A DNA stretch of 64,000 bases from Rhodocyclaceae bacterium (GTDB lineage Bacteria > Pseudomonadota > Gammaproteobacteria > Burkholderiales > Rhodocyclaceae): assembly GCA_028869135.1 (NCBI GenBank), contig JAGWTC010000002.1, forward strand, positions 1-64,000, read 5' to 3'. Positions within the stretch are counted from its first letter, which is position 1. Each line of letters begins with the position of its first letter. Position numbers and translations under genes: made by a program. Below the pieces are notes generated by a model. The model ran no database searches. It saw only the letters and a program-made list of their open reading frames with translations, and was not told the DNA's origin. Of the stretch, positions 28,111 through 36,095 are shown piece after piece.

Positions 28111-28667
28111 GCCGCTTCGATGTTTCTCCTTTAAGCCTGAATGGCTTGGCCTTGATCGCCCGCAGCCGTATCGGCGATAACCGCGGTTTCCTCAGCCGCA
28201 TGTTCTGCGCCGATGAATTGGCCGCAGCCGGTTGGCGTAAACCTATCGCGCAGATCAACCATACGTTGACCACCAAGCAAGGCGCCGTGCGCGGGATGCA
28301 TTTTCAATTGCAGCCCCACGCGGAAATGAAGCTGGTGAGCTGCCTGCGCGGCGAAGTCTGGGACGTGGCCGTCGATCTGCGCCCCAGCTCTCCGACTTTC
28401 CTGCAATGGCACGCCGAGCGCCTGTCCGCCGATAACGGCCATGCCTTGCTTATCCCGGAAGGTTTTGCGCACGGCTTTCAGGTGCTCTCGGAAGGCGCTG
28501 AACTTCTGTACTGCCATTCCGCCCATTTCCAACCGCAAGCCGAAGCGGGGCTTAATCCCTTGGATCCGCGCCTGGCGATTGCATGGCCGTTGCCCATCGC
28601 CGAAATGTCGGATCGCGACTCGAATCACCCTCTTCTCACGCCTTCGTTTTCAGGTGTCCTTCTATGA
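28107..28667 (+). CDS. RmlC-like nucleotide-sugar 3,5-epimerase homologue (atypical active site)
   Basis: 186-residue cupin of the dTDP-4-dehydrorhamnose 3,5-epimerase family, from a GTG at 28107 that overlaps the rfbG stop. Family motifs are present: DNRGFLSRMF, INHTLTTKQGAVRGMHFQ (catalytic His), MKLVSCLRGEVWDVAVDLRPSSPTF and IPEGFAHGFQVL. But where RmlC enzymes have the tandem Tyr before the Pro-x-x-Glu motif, this protein reads AHFQPQAEAG, so the conserved tyrosine seems replaced by His/Phe, and the following WxDP is PLDP. With CDP-4-keto-6-deoxyglucose made next door it may do only one epimerisation or a different reaction. Confidence 0.85.
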   Translation: MSRFDVSPLSLNGLALIARSRIGDNRGFLSRMFCADELAAAGWRKPIAQINHTLTTKQGAVRGMHFQLQPHAEMKLVSCLRGEVWDVAVDLRPSSPTFLQWHAERLSADNGHALLIPEGFAHGFQVLSEGAELLYCHSAHFQPQAEAGLNPLDPRLAIAWPLPIAEMSDRDSNHPLLTPSFSGVLL

Positions 28668-29887
28668 AATGCCGTCACTGCGCTTCGCCGCTGGAGCACA
28701 CATTTGTCGATCTCGGCCACGCGCCGCCTTCGAATGCCTACCTGACCCAGGACGACTTGCGCCGTCCGGAAAAGACCTGGCCGCTCAAGGTCATGGTGTG
28801 CTCGAGCTGCTGGCTGGTTCAGACCGAGGACTATACGCAGGCGGAAGAGCTGTTCAATGCGGAGTACGCCTACTTCTCCAGCACCTCCAGCGGTTGGCTG
28901 AAGCATGCGCGCCAATATTGCGAGCAGATGCGCGAACGCCTGCAGTTGAACGGTTCGAGCCTCGTGATCGAAGTCGCTTCGAACGATGGCTATCTGTTGA
29001 AGAATTTCGTCGAGTGGAGTATCCCCTGCCTCGGCATCGAGCCGACCGACAGCACTGCCGCTGCAGCTGAGGCGCTGGGCGTGCCGGTGTTGCGCGAGTT
29101 CTTCGGCTTGGCGCTCGCAGAGCGCCTGCGCCAAGAAGGGCGCCAGGCTGATTTGATCGCCGGCAACAATGTCTATGCCCACGTACCTGACATCAACGAC
29201 TTCACTCGCGGCCTCAAGGCCGCGCTGAAGCCGGGAGGGACCATCACGCTCGAGTTCCCCCATCTCTTGAAACTGGTGCAGCAGGCGCAATTCGATACGA
29301 TCTATCACGAGCATTTCTCCTACCTGTCCCTGTATGCGGTCAAGCAGATATTCGAAGCGGCCGATTTGCGGATATTCGATGTGGAAGAGATTCCTACGCA
29401 CGGCGGCAGTCTGCGGATTTTCGGTTGTCACCCGGACGATAGCCGTGCGACGAGTGCTGCAGTGAGCAAAGTTTTGCAAGCTGAACGCGAGGCTGGCCTG
29501 CAAGCGGTCGATACCTACCTCGGATTCCAGGCCAAGGCCGAAAAGATCAAACTGAGCTTTCTCGAATTTTTGATTGCTCAGAAAAAAGCTGGCAAGCGCG
29601 TCGCGGCGTATGGCGCAGCGGCGAAAGGCAATACGCTGATGAATTTCGCCGGTATCCGGCCCGACCTGCTGCCTTTCGTCGTCGATGCCGCGCCGTCCAA
29701 GCAGGGCAAATACATGCCGGGCAGTCACCTGCCGATATTGGCCCCGGCTGCTCTGCGTGAAAACCGGCCCGACTTCCTGGTGATCTTGCCGTGGAATATT
29801 GCCGCCGAAGTCCGTGAGCAAAATGCCGACCTTGCTGCGCAAGGAACGCGCTTGGTCACCCTGGTGCCGGATCTGGAGATTTCATGA
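28664..29887 (+). CDS. Sugar C-methyltransferase (TylC/NovU type)
   Basis: About 407 residues, ATG near 28664 overlapping the previous stop region. N-terminal zinc-binding fold CRHC (3-6) and CSSC in VCSSCWLVQ, then the SAM domain (IEVASNDGYLLKNF, about 105-118), DTIYHEHFSYLSLY and GGSLRIF, and a C-terminal Rossmann-like domain with AAYGAAAKGNTLMNF. This architecture is that of C-methyltransferases acting at C-3 or C-5 of NDP-4-keto-6-deoxysugars. In the CDP-sugar module it should add a branch methyl to the 4-keto-6-deoxy intermediate. Which carbon is methylated cannot be read from sequence. Confidence 0.88.
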   Translation: MKCRHCASPLEHTFVDLGHAPPSNAYLTQDDLRRPEKTWPLKVMVCSSCWLVQTEDYTQAEELFNAEYAYFSSTSSGWLKHARQYCEQMRERLQLNGSSLVIEVASNDGYLLKNFVEWSIPCLGIEPTDSTAAAAEALGVPVLREFFGLALAERLRQEGRQADLIAGNNVYAHVPDINDFTRGLKAALKPGGTITLEFPHLLKLVQQAQFDTIYHEHFSYLSLYAVKQIFEAADLRIFDVEEIPTHGGSLRIFGCHPDDSRATSAAVSKVLQAEREAGLQAVDTYLGFQAKAEKIKLSFLEFLIAQKKAGKRVAAYGAAAKGNTLMNFAGIRPDLLPFVVDAAPSKQGKYMPGSHLPILAPAALRENRPDFLVILPWNIAAEVREQNADLAAQGTRLVTLVPDLEIS

Positions 29888-30993
29888 AGCCCCGCATTCA
29901 TTACACGCGCCCCTCCATAACGCCGCTGGAAGTCGCTTATGCAACCGATGCCGCCGCGAACGGTTGGGGTGATCAGTGTTACGCGTACATCGGTCGTTTC
30001 GAGGAGGCGTTCAAGACGCATCTCGGCGCGCGCTTCGCGATCGCCACTTCCAGCTGCACCGGCGCCCTGCACATGGGGATGGCGGCGCTCGGTATTGGCG
30101 ATGGCGACGAGGTCATCATGGCCGATACCAACTGGATCGCCTCAGCAGCGCCTATCGTGCATCTCGGCGCCAAGCCTGTGTTTGTCGACATCCTCCCGGA
30201 TACCTGGTGCATGGATCCGGCCGCTGTCGAAAAGGCAATAACGCCGCGGACCAAGGCGATCCTCGCCGTCCATTTGTACGGCAACCTGTGCGATATGGAT
30301 GCCTTGCAGGCCATTGCCGACAAGCATTCGCTCCCCTTGATCGAGGATGCCGCTGAAGCGATCGGCTCGGTCTACCATGGCCGGCGTGCCGGGTCGATGG
30401 GTAGCTTCGGGGCATTTTCCTTCCATGGCACCAAGACCTTGACCACCGGCGAAGGTGGCATGTTTGTCACCAGCGACGAAGCCTTGTACGAAAAGGTGCT
30501 GACGCTCAGCAATCACGGTCGCGCCCGGACCCAGCCCATGCAGTTCTGGCCGGACATGGTGGGCTTTAAATACAAAATGTCGAACATCCAGGCTGCGATC
30601 GGCGTCGGCCAAGTCGAACGCCTGGGAGAATTGATCGACAGAAAGCGCGCCATCTTCGATTACTACGTGCAGCGTTTTGCCGGACATCCGGAAATCGCGA
30701 TCAACGCCGAACGTCCGAATACCCACCTTGGCGCCTGGATGCCGACCGTGGTGTACGCGGCGTCTACCGGTATCACCCGCGAACGCCTGCAGGCTGAATT
30801 CAAGGACGAAAACGTCGATGCCCGCGTGTTCTTCTGGCCATTGAGCTCGCTCCCGTTCTTCTCGCCTGCGCCGGAAAACAAAAATGCCTGGGATATCCCT
30901 GGCCGATCGATCAATCTGCCGTCCTTTCATGACATCACCGAACCCGAGTTGGCGCGCGTGGCCGATGTCGTGCTGGGCATGCTGGAAAAGTAA
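29884..30993 (+). CDS. DegT/DnrJ/EryC1 family sugar aminotransferase
   Basis: 369-residue PLP enzyme. Motifs: RFAIATSSCTGALHMGMAALGI (cofactor loop), LIEDAAEAIGS, and the Lys in FSFHGTKTLTTGEGG (about residue 185), which forms the internal aldimine; RfbH-type 3-dehydrases lack this lysine. The size and the SFHGTK motif resemble GDP-perosamine synthase. Depending on its substrate it may aminate C-4 of the C-methylated CDP-4-keto sugar, or of GDP-4-keto-6-deoxymannose from Gmd. Overlaps the methyltransferase stop by four bases. Confidence 0.9.
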   Translation: MKPRIHYTRPSITPLEVAYATDAAANGWGDQCYAYIGRFEEAFKTHLGARFAIATSSCTGALHMGMAALGIGDGDEVIMADTNWIASAAPIVHLGAKPVFVDILPDTWCMDPAAVEKAITPRTKAILAVHLYGNLCDMDALQAIADKHSLPLIEDAAEAIGSVYHGRRAGSMGSFGAFSFHGTKTLTTGEGGMFVTSDEALYEKVLTLSNHGRARTQPMQFWPDMVGFKYKMSNIQAAIGVGQVERLGELIDRKRAIFDYYVQRFAGHPEIAINAERPNTHLGAWMPTVVYAASTGITRERLQAEFKDENVDARVFFWPLSSLPFFSPAPENKNAWDIPGRSINLPSFHDITEPELARVADVVLGMLEK

Positions 30994-30996
30994 GCG

Positions 30997-31731
30997 ATGA
31001 AGCTCGCCTTGTTCGCCGATGGAGATGTGGGGCTGGCGATCTGCCGGTTTCTGCTCGCCCATTACCAACAGGACGTAGCGGTGGTGGTTGCCATACGGGA
31101 CGGCGAGATCGCCAATCTTGCGCGCGCGGCGGGAGTTGCCGTGGTGGTGTTCGCCGATGAGGCAAACGTCCTTCAGGCCTTGCCTGCGGATATCGATCTT
31201 GGCTTGCTTGCGTGGTGGCCTAAAATCCTGAAGCAGCCTTTGCTGGCTTTTCCGCGACTGGGCTTCATCAATACCCATCCCAGCCTGCTACCCTGGAATC
31301 GCGGCAAGCACTACAATTTCTGGGCTTTGGTCGAACAAGCGCCTTTTGGCGTCACGCTGCATTGCGTCGATCCTGGTATTGACAGCGGCCCTATCGTCGC
31401 TCAACAGGCCGTTTCCTACGACTGGACCGATACCGGTGAAACGCTTTATCGAAAGGCGCAATCGGCCATGGTCGCGCTCTTCGAGCAAACCTGGCCGAAG
31501 CTGCGGAGCGGGCATGTCGATGCCGCGCCGCAAGCCGAAGGACAAGGATCTTTCCATCACTCGTCCGAGCTGGACGGCGCCAGTCGCATCGACCTGGACC
31601 GCCTTTACTCGGCGCGTGAGCTTTTGAATCTGCTGCGTGCCAGAACTTTTCGCCCGCATCCGGGTTGCTGGTTTGAAGACGACGGCCAGCGTTATGAAAT
31701 TGCAATCGATATCAGGAAATCAGAACAATGA
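30997..31731 (+). CDS. Sugar N-formyltransferase (methionyl-tRNA formyltransferase-like)
   Basis: 244 residues with the 10-formyl-THF transferase fold: NTHPSLLPWNRG (about 87-98, active-site Asn-x-His) and FGVTLHCVDPGIDSGPIVAQ with the catalytic Asp. Much smaller than Fmt, and in line with WbkC/ArnA-type sugar N-formyltransferases. It directly follows the aminotransferase by 3 bases, so an amino sugar made there is the likely substrate. Overlaps the next gene by 4 bases. Confidence 0.87.
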   Translation: MKLALFADGDVGLAICRFLLAHYQQDVAVVVAIRDGEIANLARAAGVAVVVFADEANVLQALPADIDLGLLAWWPKILKQPLLAFPRLGFINTHPSLLPWNRGKHYNFWALVEQAPFGVTLHCVDPGIDSGPIVAQQAVSYDWTDTGETLYRKAQSAMVALFEQTWPKLRSGHVDAAPQAEGQGSFHHSSELDGASRIDLDRLYSARELLNLLRARTFRPHPGCWFEDDGQRYEIAIDIRKSEQ

Positions 31732-32507
31732 CCCCACACGATAAATTCAAGCAGGAATGCCGTACCGAAGTCGAGGCGATGGGCCGCGACGAAAAGGCGC
31801 AGTCCCAGTCTAAGGCATGGATCGAAACCGTCAACGCCTTGAAGTACTCCTACCACTTCGAGTGGATGGGGCGCCCGATCATTCAGTACCCTCAGGATGT
31901 CGTGGCGATGCAGGAATTGATCTGGCAAATCAAGCCGGATCTGATCGTCGAAACCGGCATTGCACACGGCGGTTCGCTGATTTTCAGCGCCTCCATGCTT
32001 GCATTGCTGGATATGACCGAAGCGATCGAAACCGGCGCTACGCTCGACCCCAAGCGTTCGCTACGTCGCGTTCTGGGCGTCGATATCGATATTCGCCAGC
32101 ACAATCGCGAGGCGATCGAGGCGCATCCGATGGCGTCGCGCATCACCATGATTCAAGGCTCGAGCATCGCCGACGAGATCGTTGCGCAAGTACACGAAAT
32201 CGCCAAGGGTTACCGTCGCGTGCTGGTGTGCCTGGACAGCAACCACACGCATGAGCACGTCCTTGCCGAACTCAATGCATATGCCTCGCTGACCAGTGTC
32301 GAGAGCTACTGCGTCGTTTTCGACACTGTCGTCGAGGACCTGCCGAAATCCATGTTCCCTGATCGCCCTTGGGGCCCCGGCGACAATCCGAAGACCGCCG
32401 TGCATGAGTTCCTGAAGACGCATTCCGAGTTCGAGATCGACAAGAGCATCCAGGACAAGCTGCTGCTTACCGTCGCCCCCGACGGCTATCTGCGCCGCAC
32501 GCGTTAA
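31728..32507 (+). CDS. CmcI/RhmT-type SAM-dependent methyltransferase (cephalosporin hydroxylase family)
   Basis: 259 residues: DLIVETGIAHGGSLIFSASML (SAM motif I, about 65-85), VLGVDIDIRQHNREAIEAHP, a metal-site LDSNHTHEHVLAEL and a C-terminal half with SYCVVFDTVVEDLP. This is the family often annotated as cephalosporin hydroxylase, whose characterised sugar members are O-methyltransferases on rhamnose or related sugars. Probably O-methylates a sugar of this O-antigen, either as a building-block step or a chain cap. Confidence 0.83.
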   Translation: MTPHDKFKQECRTEVEAMGRDEKAQSQSKAWIETVNALKYSYHFEWMGRPIIQYPQDVVAMQELIWQIKPDLIVETGIAHGGSLIFSASMLALLDMTEAIETGATLDPKRSLRRVLGVDIDIRQHNREAIEAHPMASRITMIQGSSIADEIVAQVHEIAKGYRRVLVCLDSNHTHEHVLAELNAYASLTSVESYCVVFDTVVEDLPKSMFPDRPWGPGDNPKTAVHEFLKTHSEFEIDKSIQDKLLLTVAPDGYLRRTR

Positions 32508-32537
32508 GGCGCTCCGAGGACATTGACTAAAGTATCG

Positions 32538-33497
32538 ATGAGCGAACAGCTTACTCAGAAACGCCCGCTGGTCAGTATCGGCGTCCCGACCTACAACCGG
32601 CCGGATATGCTCGATCGCACGCTTGAGCGGGTCTGCGCGCAGACTTGGCAAGAGCTCGAGATCATTGTCTCCGACAATGCGTCGACGGATCCGCGCTCAG
32701 CGGAGGTCATCGAGAAATGGGTGCAACGCGATCCACGCGTTCGCGCCCATCGTCAGCCCAGTAATCAGGGGCCTTTGCCCAACTTCTATTTCGTCCTGCA
32801 GCAAGCGAACGCGGAATGGTTCATGTGGGCCGCCGACGACGATTACCTTGCGCCGTGGTTCGTCGAGCGCTGCATGCAAGTGCTGCTCTCCGACGAGCGC
32901 AATGTGCTGTGCACTGCGGAAACGCAATATGTACACAACGATGGTTCCCCGATGTCTGCGTTGCCGCAGGGCGAGGCCTACAGGAAGCCGTCGGGACTCG
33001 ATCGTCTCGGTCGGATGACTTATCTGCTGAGGCACAACTTCGATAATTTGATCTACGGGCTCTTCCGGAAGGACGCGCTGATCCACGACGGACAAATCCT
33101 GTGGAACGTTACGTCTTCGTTGTCGAATAACGAAATTCCTCCCCTGCTGCTGGCTGCCATGCGCGGTGAGATCATCGTCTTGCCTGAAGCCGGCATCTAT
33201 AAAACGGCAGCTCCAAGCGTGTGGGCGCAGGCCGAATGGGAAGAGCGGGGCGGCGTGATACCCGCTACCAGCAGGATTCGCAACATGGCGTCCCTGCGAG
33301 CGACCTGGCGGTACCACGATGCCGTGATCCAGGGAATTACGCATGCCCTTGGACAACTCAACTTGCCTGAGGGCGAACGCAAGCAGCTGGCTTCGATCGC
33401 ACGCAAGCGCATCCTCAAACATTTTGTATGGATGGTCGTTCGCTATAAACCGCCCAAGCCGAGACTTTCGACAGACGATCAGGGGCAAGCATGCTGA
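32538..33497 (+). CDS. GT2 glycosyltransferase
   Basis: About 319 residues from the ATG at 32538 (a TTG at 32523 adds five residues; GAGGA ends two bases before that TTG, so spacing suits neither well). GT-A fold with VSIGVPTYNRPDMLDRTLERV, the DNASTD stretch and a DXD-like WAADDDYLAPWF (about 96-107). Cytoplasmic with possible peripheral membrane attachment. The next gene is clearly its paralogue. Donor and acceptor cannot be assigned. Confidence 0.85.
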   Translation: MSEQLTQKRPLVSIGVPTYNRPDMLDRTLERVCAQTWQELEIIVSDNASTDPRSAEVIEKWVQRDPRVRAHRQPSNQGPLPNFYFVLQQANAEWFMWAADDDYLAPWFVERCMQVLLSDERNVLCTAETQYVHNDGSPMSALPQGEAYRKPSGLDRLGRMTYLLRHNFDNLIYGLFRKDALIHDGQILWNVTSSLSNNEIPPLLLAAMRGEIIVLPEAGIYKTAAPSVWAQAEWEERGGVIPATSRIRNMASLRATWRYHDAVIQGITHALGQLNLPEGERKQLASIARKRILKHFVWMVVRYKPPKPRLSTDDQGQAC

Positions 33498-34342
33498 CAA
33501 TCGGGATGCCCGTTTACAACGGCGAGCGCTTCATTGCGCAAGCATTGCAGTCGCTAATCGCGCAGGAGTTTCGCGATTGGACCATGCTGGTTGCGGACAA
33601 TTGCTCAACGGATGGAACGGCCGACATCGTTGAAGCGTTTTGCCGACAGGACTCGCGCATCCGCCTGGTTCGGCATGATCATAACCTTGGTGCCGTACCG
33701 AACTTTGTGTTTTTGGCGGAGCAGGCGAAGACGCCCTATTTCATGTGGGCCGCCGCCGATGACGAATGGAGCGCCAATTACGTCGGCGCCTGCGTCGCCG
33801 TACTGGAGGCGGACCGGAAGATCGGCTTTGCCAGCGGAGCCGTGGTAAATACCGATCTACAGGGCGCTCACATCCGCACTTACAAACCTTTTTCCGAGTT
33901 CTGCAAAAGAGGCGCTGTAGCCCGACTTGTAAGCTTTGCCCTTGCGCGCGAGGCCGATGGCAAAGCCAACATGATCTATTCAGTGTACCGCACGCCCTTG
34001 GTTCAGGCGGTATGTCGTATTCCAGATATTTTCGAGGGTTGGGGCAGCGACATGGCATTTGTCGCCGCTGTGCTGGCGCGCGGGAGGTATGCGCAGATGC
34101 CCGAAGCTGTGCTGCTTAAGCGCGTCGTTTCGGATAGCGATCTGAATACTGCACGCCTGCTCAATGCCGGCCGCTACGAGCAGATTCAGTTTGGCGGCCA
34201 TTATCCGCCGGAGGCTTATCACGCTTACGCAACGGCGTTGATTCGCGGGATGCCGACATTTGCATTGCGCAGCGTGATGGCTTTCACGATGCTCCGTCGG
34301 CGCCTGCTTTTAATTCTGTGCCGCATGAGTTCGCTTCAATGA
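33491..34342 (+). CDS. GT2 glycosyltransferase (paralogue of the preceding gene)
   Basis: 283 residues: LTIGMPVYNGERFIAQALQSL, DNCSTDGTADIV and DXD-like WAAADDEWSANYV. It shares the PNFxF...FMWAAxDD arrangement with the gene before it, and overlaps it by 7 bases, so this pair arose by tandem duplication and divergence. Part of the O-antigen assembly set; specificity unknown. Confidence 0.87.
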   Translation: MLTIGMPVYNGERFIAQALQSLIAQEFRDWTMLVADNCSTDGTADIVEAFCRQDSRIRLVRHDHNLGAVPNFVFLAEQAKTPYFMWAAADDEWSANYVGACVAVLEADRKIGFASGAVVNTDLQGAHIRTYKPFSEFCKRGAVARLVSFALAREADGKANMIYSVYRTPLVQAVCRIPDIFEGWGSDMAFVAAVLARGRYAQMPEAVLLKRVVSDSDLNTARLLNAGRYEQIQFGGHYPPEAYHAYATALIRGMPTFALRSVMAFTMLRRRLLLILCRMSSLQ

Positions 34343-34407
34343 AGGCAATCGAGGACAACGCGCCGGCGATTGCCATGCGCACAATTTGACGTAAGGGGGA
34401 TTAGGTA

Positions 34408-35061
34408 GTGAAAGCGATCTTGAAGAAGATAACGACGCCCGGGCAGCGTAACGCCGTAAGGAAGGTCCTAAAAAAAGCTTTTCCCAAGAGGGACCGTTTG
34501 CATATGTTCTCCGCTCCCTATCGGCTTCATCTCGGTTGCGGAAACGTTAAGCTTGCGGGCTTCTGCAATGTCGATGTCCTGGATGATGATGTGACGACGG
34601 ATGTCGTTGATGACATTAGAACGTTGAAGCGGTTTTCAACCCAGTGCGCACAAGAGATATATGCATGCCATGTGCTGGAGCATTTTTCTCACGATGAAGT
34701 CACGCCAATACTGAAGCGCTGGTATGAAGTGCTGCAGCCCGGGGGGATTTTGAGAATTTCCGTTCCTGATATCGATCGTATTGTTCGAATCTACTCCAAG
34801 AACCTTGCTCATTTTGAGGCACCAGGAAACTCACCCTGGATCGGCCTGATCTACGGTGGACAAGCAACGCCGTACGATTTTCATAAGACTGGTTTTAATG
34901 CAAATTGGTTGAAATACCTGCTGGAACAGATCGGCTTTGTCGACTGTCAGGAGTATCCGCACGAGCCTCACTTTGTCCCCGGCACCGTGGATGCCTCGAT
35001 CCTGCATGCGCCGTTTGGAGAGTTTTTCTCTCTGAACATGATGGCTCGCCGCCCAAACTAA
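34408..35061 (+). CDS. Class I SAM-dependent methyltransferase
   Basis: 217 residues from a GTG with AAGGGGGA seven bases upstream. LHLGCGNVKLAGFCNVDV (SAM motif I, about 41-58) and the acidic motif IYACHVLEHFSHDEV, followed by VLQPGGILRISVPDID, are Methyltransf_11-type. In polysaccharide loci such proteins methylate sugars, sometimes as chain terminators. The base composition is more AT-rich than neighbours, which hints at separate acquisition. Substrate unknown. Confidence 0.82.
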   Translation: MKAILKKITTPGQRNAVRKVLKKAFPKRDRLHMFSAPYRLHLGCGNVKLAGFCNVDVLDDDVTTDVVDDIRTLKRFSTQCAQEIYACHVLEHFSHDEVTPILKRWYEVLQPGGILRISVPDIDRIVRIYSKNLAHFEAPGNSPWIGLIYGGQATPYDFHKTGFNANWLKYLLEQIGFVDCQEYPHEPHFVPGTVDASILHAPFGEFFSLNMMARRPN

Positions 35062-35081
35062 ACGGGTGACAGGTGGCAACA

Positions 35082-36095
35082 ATGACAGAATCTGTGTCGA
35101 ACCCTATGGGAACGCAAACCCGTCCAAAGATTAGCGTCTTGATGCCGGTTTACAACGGAGCGCCATGGCTTCCGGAGGCAATTGATTGCGTGTTGTCACA
35201 AACACTGCCGGACTTCGAACTCATCATTATCGACGATGGATCGAAGGACGATTCCTGGGCAATCATCAGCGCATTTTCAGATTCGCGGATACGCGCAATT
35301 CGCCAGTCGAACAAAGGGCTGGCAGCGACACTGAACATTGGCTTGGGTTTGGCACGTGCGCCGTATGTGGCGCGCCAAGACCAAGATGATTGGATGCACC
35401 CCGAACGGCTGGCGCGCCAATATGCTTTCATGGAGGCCAATCCGAGGGTGGCAATGGTTGGTACGTGGGCGGAGATTCGCATAGGAGACAAGCCGGACGG
35501 GCGCTTTCACCGCCACCCTGTCTCCAGCGATGTATTGCGCCTGCGATTGCTTTTCGACAATCCCTTTGTGCATTCGTCGCTCCTGCTGCGAGCTGATGCC
35601 GCGCGCGCACTGGGCGGTTACAGTGAAGACAAGTCGCGCCAACCGCCGGAGGATTACGAGTTTTGGTCACGGATCGCTCGCGACTACGATGTGGCGAATC
35701 TGCCGGAGGTGCTGACGGTATATCGGGAGATGCCGACCAGTATGTCGCGGACGGGTGAAAACCCTTTCCTTCCGAAAGTGCTGCGGATTTCGGCGGAGAA
35801 CCTGCGGCATGCCCTGGGTGGCCGCGTATCCGAAGAGCGTTGTCTAAGCTTATCTTGCATCTATCACAACGTTCCTGCCCCGCTGACTTTGAAAAAGCAG
35901 GACGCCTTGCTGATGGTGAATATGGCGATCGACAGCATCGGCGGTCCGCGTGAAACCTGGTCGCCCGAGATGCCATCCGAAGCCGCTCGCCTGAAGCGCC
36001 ATATCGAATCGCGCTTCGTTCAGCGCCGCATTCCCGAGCCGCTGCTGCGTCCTTTGCGCCGCGCCCGAAATTTTCTGCGGAGAATTGCGACATGA
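35082..36095 (+). CDS. GT2 glycosyltransferase
   Basis: About 337 residues from ATG 35082 (a GTG at 35073 adds three). Canonical GT-A start ISVLMPVYNGAPWLPEAIDCVLSQTL, IIDDGSKDDSW, DXD in VARQDQDDWMHPERL and the C-terminal acceptor region with PPEDYEFWSRI. It probably adds one sugar of the O-unit. Overlaps the SDR gene by 4 bases. Confidence 0.88.
   Translation: MTESVSNPMGTQTRPKISVLMPVYNGAPWLPEAIDCVLSQTLPDFELIIIDDGSKDDSWAIISAFSDSRIRAIRQSNKGLAATLNIGLGLARAPYVARQDQDDWMHPERLARQYAFMEANPRVAMVGTWAEIRIGDKPDGRFHRHPVSSDVLRLRLLFDNPFVHSSLLLRADAARALGGYSEDKSRQPPEDYEFWSRIARDYDVANLPEVLTVYREMPTSMSRTGENPFLPKVLRISAENLRHALGGRVSEERCLSLSCIYHNVPAPLTLKKQDALLMVNMAIDSIGGPRETWSPEMPSEAARLKRHIESRFVQRRIPEPLLRPLRRARNFLRRIAT

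Noticed and set aside
29884-30993. RfbH-type CDP-6-deoxy-glucose 3-dehydrase
   Set aside because: The PLP lysine is present in FHGTKTLTTGEGG and there is no [2Fe-2S] cysteine set, so it is an aminotransferase.
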